Shown piece after piece: positions 16,201 through 24,388 of a DNA stretch of 35,629 nucleotides; the first letter of the stretch is position 1; each line of letters starts with the position of its first letter. Below the pieces are notes generated by a model. It was not told where the DNA came from. It searched no databases and saw nothing but the letters and a program-made list of their open reading frames with translations. This DNA is from an uncultured Bacteroidales bacterium (GTDB taxonomy: Bacteria; Bacteroidota; Bacteroidia; Bacteroidales; UBA932). Position numbers and translations under genes: made by a program. The stretch spans positions 1-35,629 of the forward strand of contig CAMCFO010000027.1 of assembly GCA_945874155.1 (NCBI GenBank), read 5' to 3'.

Positions 16201-18249
16201 ATGAGAAAACTGATTTACATACTGTCCGCGGTTTCGCTGCTGCTGCTTTCCTGTTCCAATGTCAATCCTGAAGACAAAAAGGACGAGAAGCCGCAGGAGA
16301 CGCCGGATCCGAAGCCGGAACTCGTGCTCGAATCTCCTTCCGGTTCTGTCAAGGCGGAAATCCTTGTGGACAATACCATAAGATACAGAGTGTTCAAGAA
16401 CGGAACCGCAATAACCCAGCTTCAGCCTCTTTCCATCTCTCTTGAAGATGGAAGAGTGCTGGGCCGTTACTGCAAGCTTCTGGACACAAAGCTGTCTTCT
16501 GTCAGCGGGACAATCGAATCTCCTTTCTATGTTAGGGAGACGGTCCGGGAGTCCTACCGTGCAGCCAGATACATTTTCGAAGAAGGTTTCGAGGTTGAAT
16601 TCCGCGTGTATGACGATGCCTGTGCCTACCGTTTCCGCAAGACTTCAGACGAGGGCTTCACGGTCCGCAGTGAGGAGGTGAGGTTCAATTTCACCGATGT
16701 CATTGCAATGACGGCTGCCCCAAGTCCCGGCTCTACAGACAGTGACCGGATTAATGCAAGTACCTGTTTCGAAGGCTATTATTTCACCGGTATCGACCAG
16801 TTCCCGGACAGACGGCTCGGAATGATGCCCCTTTATGTGAAGACCTCCGGAATCACCGTTTGCATTGCCGAGGCTGATGTGAAGAACTATCCCGGAATGT
16901 TTCTCAAGAGAGGCTCCGGCAATATTCTTTACGGCTATCACAGTCCCCGTGTGAAATCCTCCCAGAGGAACGAGTACACGACCAAGGTGCCCACTTCGTG
17001 GTATGACGACATAGCGGTATGTCAGGGAAAGATGGATTTCCCTTGGCGTGTGATGCTGCTGCCGGATGAGGATACGGACCTGCTCTGCAACGACATCATC
17101 TACCGTCTGGGCCGCGAAAGGCAGCTTAAGGACATATCCTGGATAAAGCCCGGAATGAGCACCTGGGATTGGGAGACCTCCTTCACCCTCGACGGAGTCA
17201 GCTTCTCTTCGGGACGCAATCTGCAGACATACAAATACCATATAGATTATGCCCAAAAGATGGGTATCCCGTATATCACCATTGATGCAGGCTGCATTTC
17301 CGCCTACGGAAAATCAATCACCTATGCTCCCTGGCTGAAAGAGGTCGTGGACTATGCGAAATTCTGCAAAGTAGGTGTAATGATATGGATAGAGGCAGCC
17401 TGGTTCTCGGATTTGATGGAGGTCGGGGATGAAGCCTCTATGGATGCTGCACTTGACAAACTCTCTTCCGACGGCATTGCCGGAATCAAGGTCGATTTCT
17501 TTGAGCGTGCAGACCAGGATTTCATCAACCTCCAGTGGAAAATTGCGGAGTTGTGTGCCAGAAACCGTCTGGTGCTCAACCTGCACTCCACTCCGATTCC
17601 TACCGGCTTGAACAGAGCCTGGCCGAATGTGCTGTCTTTCGAGGCGGTCAGGGGACTCGAACATCTCAAGTATGGCAATACTGATCCTGTGAGCGGAGCT
17701 TCTCCTGCAGACCAGGTGGTCTATGATGTCACCTTCCCATATCTGCGCGGCTTTGCCGGTCCGGCGGACTACACGCCCGGTCTTATGCGCAATGCAGACC
17801 GTTCATCCTGGTATGCCGATGACCCGCGTCCGATATCTCTCGGGACACGCTGCCGCCAGCTCGCTGCCTTTGTCCTCTATCATTCAGGCATAGGCACTAT
17901 GGCGGACAACATAACCACTTATGAGAAAGAGTCCGAGTGTGCAGAGTTCATTGCTTCTGTTCCTTGCGAATGGGACGAAAGCATCGCTCTTGACGGCAGA
18001 ATAGGGGAATATATCATTGTGGCACGCCGTCGCGGTGATGAGTGGTTCCTTGCCGGAATGACCGACTGGACTCCGCGCAATGTGGTGGTGGATTTGGATT
18101 TTCTGGATGCATCCGACTGGAAGATAGAGATTTTTGAAGACTCCACCTCGCCTCAGGCATACCGGAAGTCGGTCAAAGAATACTATGGAGAGCCTTTGAG
18201 AGTCACAATGAAGTCAGGTGGTGCATTTGCTGCCAGAATTACAAAATAA
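16201..18249 (+). CDS. GH97 glycoside hydrolase lipoprotein, probably retaining (alpha-galactosidase-like)
   Basis: The start is ATG 16201, one base after the previous stop, giving a lipobox LLSC with Cys18; the frame is open upstream but lies in the neighbour gene. The 682-residue protein shows the GH97 N-terminal beta-sandwich (about 35-280), the (beta/alpha)8 barrel (MSTWDWETSF; YITIDAGC; GVMIWIEAAW) and the C-terminal sheet domain. IKVDFFERADQ puts Asp432 where retaining GH97 enzymes have their nucleophile; inverting SusB-type enzymes lack it. Glu481 in SFEAVRGLEH fits the acid/base. Retaining GH97 enzymes known so far are mostly alpha-galactosidases, so release of alpha-galactose or a similar sugar is likely. 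Confidence 0.88.
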   Translation: MRKLIYILSAVSLLLLSCSNVNPEDKKDEKPQETPDPKPELVLESPSGSVKAEILVDNTIRYRVFKNGTAITQLQPLSISLEDGRVLGRYCKLLDTKLSSVSGTIESPFYVRETVRESYRAARYIFEEGFEVEFRVYDDACAYRFRKTSDEGFTVRSEEVRFNFTDVIAMTAAPSPGSTDSDRINASTCFEGYYFTGIDQFPDRRLGMMPLYVKTSGITVCIAEADVKNYPGMFLKRGSGNILYGYHSPRVKSSQRNEYTTKVPTSWYDDIAVCQGKMDFPWRVMLLPDEDTDLLCNDIIYRLGRERQLKDISWIKPGMSTWDWETSFTLDGVSFSSGRNLQTYKYHIDYAQKMGIPYITIDAGCISAYGKSITYAPWLKEVVDYAKFCKVGVMIWIEAAWFSDLMEVGDEASMDAALDKLSSDGIAGIKVDFFERADQDFINLQWKIAELCARNRLVLNLHSTPIPTGLNRAWPNVLSFEAVRGLEHLKYGNTDPVSGASPADQVVYDVTFPYLRGFAGPADYTPGLMRNADRSSWYADDPRPISLGTRCRQLAAFVLYHSGIGTMADNITTYEKESECAEFIASVPCEWDESIALDGRIGEYIIVARRRGDEWFLAGMTDWTPRNVVVDLDFLDASDWKIEIFEDSTSPQAYRKSVKEYYGEPLRVTMKSGGAFAARITK

Positions 18250-18273
18250 CTGAACTGTTAAAACTTTATAATT

Positions 18274-19887
18274 ATGAAAAAGAAATTCTTATCATTGATT
18301 TTTTTTGCCGCTTCCTTGGCCGCTGTTTCCTGCAACAAGGAAACCAATAACCCGAATCCGAAGCCGGAGCCGGATGATCCGCAGGTTGTTGACGACAAGT
18401 TCGAAGTAAGTGCAAGCATACAGCAGACCAAGACTGCTATGTCCGCAAATGTTACAAGCTGGACAGAAAACGATGCCCTTCTTGTCAGCCACAACGGCAT
18501 TTCAGACGGTAAATTCGACCTCAAGGATGCGGAAAAAGGTATCTTCCAGGGCGAACTTGCTGCAGAACTCACCCAGGCAAGCAATGACTGGACTGCTGTG
18601 TATCCTTATGCAGCCGATGCGTCTTTGTCAGAATATCCTGTAACCATCACCAAGGAACAGGCTCAGAGCGGTGTGAATTCAATGTCCCACCTCTGCGGCA
18701 GCAATGCTCCTCTTTATGCTGTGGCTGCTGCTGTGGCAAAGGATGAGACTCCGGCTTTCGAGATGAATCACCTTGCTTCATTCCTGAAGGTTACTGTCAA
18801 GAACGGACAAGACTTCCCTTACAGCGTTAATCAGGTTGAGTTCTGGAACTGGATCGGTGACGGCAGCCAGAATGCGATTCTTACAGGTGCATTCACTGCA
18901 GATCTCACTGCACAGGCTCCGGTTCTTGCAAAAGTGAGCGGTGAGCCTTGTGTAAGCCTTTCTGTCGAAAATGCAGTCATCGAGGCCGGTGCATCCGCAG
19001 ATTTCTTTATGGCTGTGGCTCCTTGCACTCTTCCTTCCGGTGCATCCTTCACTGTATATGTAAACGGCGGTCCGGACCACGGCGGTTTCCAGCAGGCTGT
19101 TACTTTCTCTGACCTTGAGTTGAAGGCAGGAGAAATCAAGGCTGTTGAAGTCGAGGTCAGCACAAACAAGGTTCAGATTGCCGGAGATGCTGTAGGCGGT
19201 TGGGATCTCAACAAACAGCCTGCAATGACCCCGGTTGCCCAGGGACAATACACCTGGACAGGTAAAATCGGAAAAAATTCATTCCGCTTCGTTCTGAATA
19301 ATGATTGGGAAAAACAATTCATTCCTGCTGACGGAGACCACGAACTGAGCTATGCCGAGCAGAAACTTGCACTCAATTTCTCTTCTAAGCCAGGTGACCA
19401 TCTTTATTGGAACAGCATAGCGGGTGTGTACAAAGTGGATATTGATGTTATTGCCGGCACTATGAAAGTCACCAAGGTCAGCTTCGACAAACCGATAAAT
19501 ACTGTGTCTGAAATTTATCTTACAGGAGATTTCAACTCCTGGGGAGAAAAAGGTGCCGATTCCGCAGAAAAAACTCCGGCCCAGTTCACTAAGGACGGCG
19601 ATGTATATACCCTCACCATTGAACTGGCAGGCGGAATCAAGAATGAGGAAAAAGGAGAGTATTATAATACCAACCTGCTCCTCTATGGGGATGAAATCAC
19701 CGATAACTGGACAGGTGTGGCAGGTTCAGCTGTCTATATGTCCAAGGACAACGCCGTGGTCAAGAAATACATTCAGGGCGCAGGAGTGGACGGATTCAAC
19801 GGCATCAATGTGCAGGATAGCGGCAAATACAAGATTACCGTAGATATGGCAGTTCAATGTGTGTCAATTGAAGCTGTAGCAGAATAA
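18274..19887 (+). CDS. Hybrid lipoprotein: fimbrillin-like domains plus two SusE/SusF-type domains (copy 1)
   Basis: The 537-residue product has lipobox AVSC with Cys20. Residues about 40-300 look like the two beta-sandwiches of fimbrillin/Mfa-like proteins (TSWTENDALLVSHNG; WTAVYPYAADASLSEYP; AFEMNHLASFLKVTVKN). The C-terminal half has two SusE/SusF starch-binding-like Ig domains, starting at VQIAGDAVGGWDLN and IYLTGDFNSWGE, with aromatic residues typical of carbohydrate platforms. It is therefore probably a cell-surface glycan-binding protein, possibly projecting from the membrane. A paralogue follows at 20089. No donor-strand or pilus-assembly genes are nearby, so polymerisation is not supported. 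Confidence 0.8.
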   Translation: MKKKFLSLIFFAASLAAVSCNKETNNPNPKPEPDDPQVVDDKFEVSASIQQTKTAMSANVTSWTENDALLVSHNGISDGKFDLKDAEKGIFQGELAAELTQASNDWTAVYPYAADASLSEYPVTITKEQAQSGVNSMSHLCGSNAPLYAVAAAVAKDETPAFEMNHLASFLKVTVKNGQDFPYSVNQVEFWNWIGDGSQNAILTGAFTADLTAQAPVLAKVSGEPCVSLSVENAVIEAGASADFFMAVAPCTLPSGASFTVYVNGGPDHGGFQQAVTFSDLELKAGEIKAVEVEVSTNKVQIAGDAVGGWDLNKQPAMTPVAQGQYTWTGKIGKNSFRFVLNNDWEKQFIPADGDHELSYAEQKLALNFSSKPGDHLYWNSIAGVYKVDIDVIAGTMKVTKVSFDKPINTVSEIYLTGDFNSWGEKGADSAEKTPAQFTKDGDVYTLTIELAGGIKNEEKGEYYNTNLLLYGDEITDNWTGVAGSAVYMSKDNAVVKKYIQGAGVDGFNGINVQDSGKYKITVDMAVQCVSIEAVAE

Positions 19888-19889
19888 TA

Positions 19890-20075
19890 ATGACAAACAA
19901 AAATATTATGGAAATGACAAACAAAAGGGGGAGGGCAGAATATAACTCCCCGGTATTCAACTCGATAGCTGTGGCCCAGCAGTTCAATATCTGCTATTCT
20001 GAACAGCAGAACTCAAATGCGTATTCTTTTGATGCCTTCAGCGATGAGGATTCTTCACAGCAATTGAAATTTTAA
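19890..20075 (+). CDS. Small 61-residue protein between the two hybrid lipoproteins, function unknown
   Basis: The frame starts two bases after the upstream stop and ends 13 nt before the next start, so it is within the operon. ATG 19890 is used; ATG 19908 is an alternative (the text ATGACAAACAAAA is duplicated around these starts). The product is polar, has no signal peptide, and shows a YNSPVFNSI segment, a single Cys35 in NICYSEQ and an acidic tail (FDAFSDEDSSQQ). This Y-x-x-P ... C-x-S ... acidic layout resembles many short Bacteroidales peptides seen beside fimbrillin-like and Sus genes; that likeness is from memory. Function unknown: possibly a modified or exported peptide. Confidence 0.5.
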   Translation: MTNKNIMEMTNKRGRAEYNSPVFNSIAVAQQFNICYSEQQNSNAYSFDAFSDEDSSQQLKF

Positions 20076-20088
20076 ATTTTTTAGACTT

Positions 20089-21681
20089 ATGAAAAAGACA
20101 TTTTATATAGCTTCGGCAGTTGTTGCTGCTTTGTCTGTGCTTTCCTGCAACAAGGAAACAGTTCAGCCTGTAGAGAAGCCTGTTGGAACTGTGGAGGGCG
20201 ATTTCGTGGTCAATGCCTCAGTTGCTCCGACTCAGGATACCAGAACCTCAATAGACAACTATCAAACTTCCTGGTCAGAAGGAGATGCCATCACAATATT
20301 CCACAACGGAAATTCCGACGGCAGGTTCATTCTGAAAGAACCCTATACGACGGGCGAATTCACCGGAACATTGAAATCCGAATTGAACCAGACCAACAGT
20401 TGGGTGGCAGTCTATCCCTATGCCGCAGGGGCAGGACTCAATGCCTATCCTCTGAATTTTGTAACGGTGCAGACTCAGAAAGGTGCCAATTCAACGGCCC
20501 ATATCTGTGGAGAAGGTGTACCGTTCTATTCAAGCTTGGCTGATGTTGCAAAGGATGATATTCCGACATTCACTATGCACCATATGGCAGCAATGCTCAA
20601 GGTCAATATCACCAATCCAAACTCATTCCCTGTGTCTGTCAGAAATGTGGACTTCTGGAACTGGATTGGTGACGGAAGCCGCAATGCGGCGCTTTCCGGT
20701 GCTTTCAATGCTGATTTGACAGCAGGGCAGCCGTCTCTTACAAAAGTATCAGGGGAATCCCATGTCCGTCTCAATGTGGAAGGTGGTGTTCAAATTGAGG
20801 CCGGAAAATCAGCTGCTTTCTATCTTGCCACTGCTCCCTGCACCATTCCTTCCGGGGCCGGCCTTACTCTCTACATCAATGACCACTATAATTATGAAGG
20901 AGGTATTAACAAGACTATCAAGCTTGCAGAGGAACTCCCACTGGTTGCAGGCAAGGTAAAGACTTTGAACATTGACCTGGAGTATCCTGTTCTTTATGTT
21001 CTCGGCGATGCAGCAGGTTCCTGGAATTTCGATGACAATTTGAGAATGTCCAATGATGAGGATCCTGACATTTACACCTGGACCGGTCATTTGAGTAATG
21101 ATACCTTCCGTCTGGTCTTCGCCAATGACTATGACAGGGCATACATCCCTAATGATGGTGATCACGAAATCAGTTATGCAAATCAGGCCCTTGGATATCA
21201 GTTTTCAACCGCCCCGGGAGAAAATCTGTATTGGAACTCTGTGGCAGGTACTTATACACTTGAGTTTAACCGTAAGGAGCAGAGACTTTATGTAAAAGCT
21301 AACAGTCTTGATAAGGAAATTCCGCTTGCAACTGAGGTTTATCTTACCGGAGACTTCAACAGTTGGGGTACGAAGGATGGAGGTACTGCTCCTCTTCAAT
21401 TCACTAGTGCGGGCAATAATATGTTTACCCTTACTGCTGACCTGGAAGGAGAAAACAAGCAAACCCAACTTCTGCTTTATGGAGATGGAATCAAAGATAA
21501 CTGGGCAGGTGTAGCAGGCACAGAGGTTTATATATCCCGTGGCAATTCTGTTACCGGTAAATACATCCGGGGCGCAGGCACGGACAGCTTCAAAGGCATC
21601 TATGTGCAGGATAGCGGCAAATACAAGATTACCGTGGATTTGACCCCTCCGGCCACTATCTCAATAGAACCTGTAAAGTAA
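20089..21681 (+). CDS. Hybrid lipoprotein: fimbrillin-like domains plus two SusE/SusF-type domains (copy 2)
   Basis: The 530-residue product parallels the preceding lipoprotein along its full length: lipobox VLSC with Cys20, fimbrillin-like half (TSWSEGDAITIFHNGNSDG; WVAVYPYAAG; TFTMHHMAAMLKVNI), then SusE/F-like domains starting at LYVLGDAAGSWNFD and VYLTGDFNSWGT. Shared strings such as FWNWIGDGS and VQDSGKYKITVD show that the pair arose by duplication; 32 bases at 21604-21635 are identical to 19810-19841. The differences in surface loops suggest the copies may bind different parts of one glycan. It lies 10 nt before the rhamnosidase gene. Confidence 0.8.
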   Translation: MKKTFYIASAVVAALSVLSCNKETVQPVEKPVGTVEGDFVVNASVAPTQDTRTSIDNYQTSWSEGDAITIFHNGNSDGRFILKEPYTTGEFTGTLKSELNQTNSWVAVYPYAAGAGLNAYPLNFVTVQTQKGANSTAHICGEGVPFYSSLADVAKDDIPTFTMHHMAAMLKVNITNPNSFPVSVRNVDFWNWIGDGSRNAALSGAFNADLTAGQPSLTKVSGESHVRLNVEGGVQIEAGKSAAFYLATAPCTIPSGAGLTLYINDHYNYEGGINKTIKLAEELPLVAGKVKTLNIDLEYPVLYVLGDAAGSWNFDDNLRMSNDEDPDIYTWTGHLSNDTFRLVFANDYDRAYIPNDGDHEISYANQALGYQFSTAPGENLYWNSVAGTYTLEFNRKEQRLYVKANSLDKEIPLATEVYLTGDFNSWGTKDGGTAPLQFTSAGNNMFTLTADLEGENKQTQLLLYGDGIKDNWAGVAGTEVYISRGNSVTGKYIRGAGTDSFKGIYVQDSGKYKITVDLTPPATISIEPVK

Positions 21682-21691
21682 TAACAACTGA

Positions 21692-24271
21692 ATGAACATC
21701 AAATCTTTTATCGTGACAGCGGCTGTGTTTTCGGCCGCTGTCATAAGTTGCCGGGATGTCCCCGTCGGAAAGCTGACAGATGCTCTTGATTGCAGTCTGT
21801 GGGAATGCTCGCAGTGGATATCCGCTGCAGATGCCCCGGTGGTGACCGGTCCGGTCGATGACCTGTCAAAGGCTGCGGACGGAGCAAGCTGGTTCGTTTG
21901 CCGGTTCACTAATGAAAAGCGGCTTGTCAGTGCCGTATGGATGACAAGCGGACTTGGAGTCTATGATCTCTATGTGAACGGCAGACTTGTCGGTGCCGAG
22001 GTTCTCAAACCCGGTTTCACACATCCGCGGAAGACTAAAATATCCTACACCTACGATGTTACCGAAGCCCTCGACCGGGGCCAAGGACGTGAGAATGTCT
22101 TTGCTGCCCAGGTGACTCCGGGATGGTGGGCGGACAAAATCGTCACCCCTACAGGAAGTGAAGGTATGGCAGGAAAGAAGTGTGCATTCCGTTCTGTGCT
22201 TCAGCTCCGCTATTCAGACGGCAGTACCTGCGTAACAGGCACGGACACTGTCAATTGGAAGGCAGGAGTTCTCGGCCCGGTAAAGCACGCGGCTATATTC
22301 GACGGTGAAAGTTATGATGCCCGCGAGTTGCCCGGCTACGACTGTCCTGACAGACTCGGTACGCCTGAAATCAATGATGAGTTCCACGGGGAAATATTCC
22401 CGACTTGCGGAGCTGAAATCTATATGCGTGAAGACCTTGCACTTGCGCCGAAGGAGGCCTATGTGTGGAAGGATGTGGAAGGGGCGTGTGAGGGAGAATT
22501 CGGCAGGGTTGTCAAGCTTCGCAGCTGGTCAGACGGCGACAGGATGGTGCTCAACCCGGGAGAGACTCTTGTGGTGGATTTCGGCCAGAACTGTGCCGGC
22601 GTTCCTTCGTTTGTCTTCCGTTCAGAAGAAGGTGTAAGGCTGACCTGCCTTCCTTCGGAAATTCTGAATGACGGAAACGGTGCGGTGAGCAGGGGAATGG
22701 ACGGCCCTGAAGGAAGCTGCCACAGGAAGAACCTCAGGATAGGCGACAATTTTATGCGTCTTGAATATGTCTTCGGCCCTGAGAAGGGATTTGTGGAATA
22801 CCGTCCCCGTTTCACCTTCTTCGGCTACCGGCTCATCTCGCTTACTGCCACCGGCAAGGTGGAAATCCGGAGCATAAGGTCAGTCCCGGTCACTTCGGTT
22901 TCTGCTTCTATGGAAACCGGTACTTTGCTAACCGGCAACGAGTCTATAAACCGGCTTGTCTCAAATGCAGTGTGGGGACAGAGGTCCAACTATCTTTCTG
23001 TTCCAACCGATTGTCCCCAGAGGAATGAGAGGGTGGGCTGGACTGCAGATGCCCAGGTGTTTTCCGCCACAGGTTCATTCTTTGCCGACACCCGTGCTTT
23101 CTTCCGCAAGTGGATGCGGGATATGCGTGACACGCGCAGTCCGCGCGGCAGTTTCCCGGCTGTGGCTCCTCTTGCCCATTGCGGAGGTGACCCTGGTGCC
23201 GATATGATGCGTGTCGGTTGGGCCGATGCCGGAATCATTGTGCCGTGGACTGTCTGGAAGCAGTTCGGAGACACTGAAATAGTCAACGAAAACTGGGACG
23301 CGATGGAGAAGTTTATAGGCTATGTCAATGCATCGAAATATGACCACTCGGCCCTGACTGCGGACAATGCCAATTTTCAATGGGCCGACTGGCTCAGCTA
23401 TGAAGCACTTGAGAGTTGCAGCGGGAGATACCTTCAGGACTGGCCTTCAACTCTGGAGTACTGGAACTATCTCGGGGCATCCTACTGGATTATAGATGCC
23501 GGAATGATGCTGGATATGGCCCGGGATACAGGCAGGGACACGGCCAAATACGAGAGAATGGTCCGGGAAGCGAAGTCCTATGTTAGGGAAACATTCCTCA
23601 ATGATGACGGAAGTTTCAAAAACGGCGTGCTCAACACTATGCAGACACCTGCTCTGTTCGCTCTCAAGAACGGAATAGTCGAAGGCAGTGCAAGGCAGAA
23701 TATGATTGAACGCCTGAAAGCGAATTTTGCAGAGCACGACGGCTGCCTCCAGACAGGTTTCCTCGGCACTTCCATCCTCCTGAACACCCTGTCTGACAAC
23801 GGAATGGAGGATTTGGCCTGCGACCTGCTTTTCCAACGCAAATGTCCCGGATGGCTCTATTCAGTGGACAACGGGGCGACAACCATCTGGGAGCGCTGGA
23901 ACAGCTACACCATAGAAAGCGGAATGGGGCCCCAGAGTATGAACTCTTTCAACCATTATGCATACGGATGTGTGTGTCAATGGATTTGGGAAAGAGCTGC
24001 GGGTATTTGTGCGGATCCTGCCGCACCGGGTTTCAGACATATACTGATGCGGCCTGTTCCGGACAGGAGAATGGGAAAACTCAAGGCCGAACTCAAGGTT
24101 GTCTCAGGAGTGATACGCAGCGAATGGGAGTTCGAAGGGGATATCTGGAAATGGGATTTCAGTATTCCCGAGGGTTCAACAGCCAGTGTGAAGCTTCCCG
24201 GGGAATCCACTTATGCAGAATATGGTCCGGGAACATACAGCCTAGCCGTATCACTCCCTCAGTCCCGATAA
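21692..24271 (+). CDS. GH78 alpha-L-rhamnosidase lipoprotein
   Basis: The 859-residue product has a lipoprotein signal (VISC, Cys20). N-terminal beta-sandwich domains (VYDLYVNGRLVGAEVLKPGF and the LVVDFGQNCAGVPSF region) precede the (alpha/alpha)6 barrel. The GH78 catalytic signature DCPQRNERVGWTADAQ spans 440-455, with Glu446 the likely general acid and Asp440/Asp453 part of the site. IWERWNSY with Glu734 fits the general base. The C-terminal beta domain is present, so the enzyme looks intact. It should remove terminal alpha-L-rhamnose, the sugar used by the next operon. It is the last gene of the unit that starts at 8431; no terminator is visible before the next operator. Confidence 0.93.
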   Translation: MNIKSFIVTAAVFSAAVISCRDVPVGKLTDALDCSLWECSQWISAADAPVVTGPVDDLSKAADGASWFVCRFTNEKRLVSAVWMTSGLGVYDLYVNGRLVGAEVLKPGFTHPRKTKISYTYDVTEALDRGQGRENVFAAQVTPGWWADKIVTPTGSEGMAGKKCAFRSVLQLRYSDGSTCVTGTDTVNWKAGVLGPVKHAAIFDGESYDARELPGYDCPDRLGTPEINDEFHGEIFPTCGAEIYMREDLALAPKEAYVWKDVEGACEGEFGRVVKLRSWSDGDRMVLNPGETLVVDFGQNCAGVPSFVFRSEEGVRLTCLPSEILNDGNGAVSRGMDGPEGSCHRKNLRIGDNFMRLEYVFGPEKGFVEYRPRFTFFGYRLISLTATGKVEIRSIRSVPVTSVSASMETGTLLTGNESINRLVSNAVWGQRSNYLSVPTDCPQRNERVGWTADAQVFSATGSFFADTRAFFRKWMRDMRDTRSPRGSFPAVAPLAHCGGDPGADMMRVGWADAGIIVPWTVWKQFGDTEIVNENWDAMEKFIGYVNASKYDHSALTADNANFQWADWLSYEALESCSGRYLQDWPSTLEYWNYLGASYWIIDAGMMLDMARDTGRDTAKYERMVREAKSYVRETFLNDDGSFKNGVLNTMQTPALFALKNGIVEGSARQNMIERLKANFAEHDGCLQTGFLGTSILLNTLSDNGMEDLACDLLFQRKCPGWLYSVDNGATTIWERWNSYTIESGMGPQSMNSFNHYAYGCVCQWIWERAAGICADPAAPGFRHILMRPVPDRRMGKLKAELKVVSGVIRSEWEFEGDIWKWDFSIPEGSTASVKLPGESTYAEYGPGTYSLAVSLPQSR

Positions 24272-24301
24272 GTAATCCTCAAAAAATAAGTTGCATCCGC
24301 C

Positions 24302-24367
24302 ATTTCAATAATGAAATATCATTGTCAAAAAACATAGGTACATCAGGTTCATTAAGGCATATATTTG
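24302..24367 (+). promoter_or_regulatory. Shared operator plus promoter, copy 3 (rha operon)
   Basis: The 38 bp at 24302-24339 are identical to copy 1. The distance from CATAG to the -7 box TATATTTG (24360-24367) is again 22 bp and that from the box to the ATG is again 22 nt. The leader ends CACTGAGACTGATGGC, against CACTGAAACTGATGGC at copy 1. This promoter should drive the rhamnose catabolic genes. Confidence 0.87.
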
Positions 24368-24388
24368 CAAAAATATACACTGAGACTG

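Noticed and set aside
18274..21681. Pilus (Mfa/Fim) assembly operon
   Set aside because: The fimbrillin-like halves are fused to SusE/F-type domains and sit in a SusC/D operon with no anchor, chaperone or tip genes, so a glycan-binding role fits better.
24365..24388. TTG start for rhamnulokinase
   Set aside because: The TTG is part of the -7 box TATATTTG, so it would not be transcribed; ATG 24389 begins the conserved kinase sequence.
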